Shown here in pieces: positions 5,996 to 5,999 of a stretch of DNA of 5,999 bases. The stretch covers positions 1 through 5,999 of the forward strand of contig CAYYSD010000177.1 of NCBI GenBank assembly GCA_964474285.1, read 5' to 3'. The translations under genes were made by a program, and so were the position numbers. Each line of letters begins with the position of its first letter. Within the stretch, counting starts at the first letter, position 1. This DNA is from JACRBT01 sp964474285 (GTDB lineage: Bacteria > Chloroflexota > Dehalococcoidia > Tepidiformales > Tepidiformaceae). Below the pieces are notes generated by a model. It ran no database searches. It saw only the letters and a program-made list of their open reading frames with translations, and was not told the origin of the DNA.

Positions 5996-5999
5996 CGTT

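Overview
The window is a compact, high-GC (roughly two thirds G+C by eye) bacterial chromosome segment. All six genes lie on the minus strand and almost no DNA is non-coding. Reading in the direction of transcription (right to left) the order is: galU (UTP-glucose-1-phosphate uridylyltransferase), an unrecognised 449-residue protein, mtnA (methylthioribose-1-phosphate isomerase), mtnP (methylthioadenosine phosphorylase), a PfkB-family sugar kinase, and a GNAT acetyltransferase that runs off the left edge. I see no RNA genes, mobile elements, CRISPR arrays or phage genes. The long plus-strand open frames are antisense shadows of these genes, which is common at this G+C.

The genes look like two transcription units. 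The first, galU plus the unknown gene, is joined by a TGATG stop/start overlap. The second, mtnA-mtnP-pfkB-GNAT, has gaps or overlaps of 22 nt, ATGA and TGATG. They are separated by 52 nt. The first gene of each unit (galU and mtnA) has no visible Shine-Dalgarno sequence. Instead each has a TAnnnT hexamer ending exactly 6 nt before the start codon, which is the arrangement of a -10 element for a leaderless mRNA. Three internal genes (the unknown gene, mtnP, pfkB) do have purine-rich ribosome binding sites.

Functionally, MtnP and MtnA catalyse two consecutive steps of 5'-methylthioadenosine salvage: MTA to adenine plus methylthioribose-1-phosphate, then to methylthioribulose-1-phosphate. The kinase and acetyltransferase fit no textbook step of that pathway, so their co-location is a real question. 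GalU makes UDP-glucose for glycan and envelope precursors. Its partner appears to combine an N-terminal alpha/beta domain, a short coiled coil and a C-terminal domain resembling a restriction-endonuclease fold with an altered active site. This is the least explained gene in the window.

The taxon cannot be fixed from the sequence alone. High G+C, GTG starts, probable leaderless starts, and GNAT and kinase types that I associate with Chloroflexota and Actinomycetota suggest one of those groups, at low confidence.
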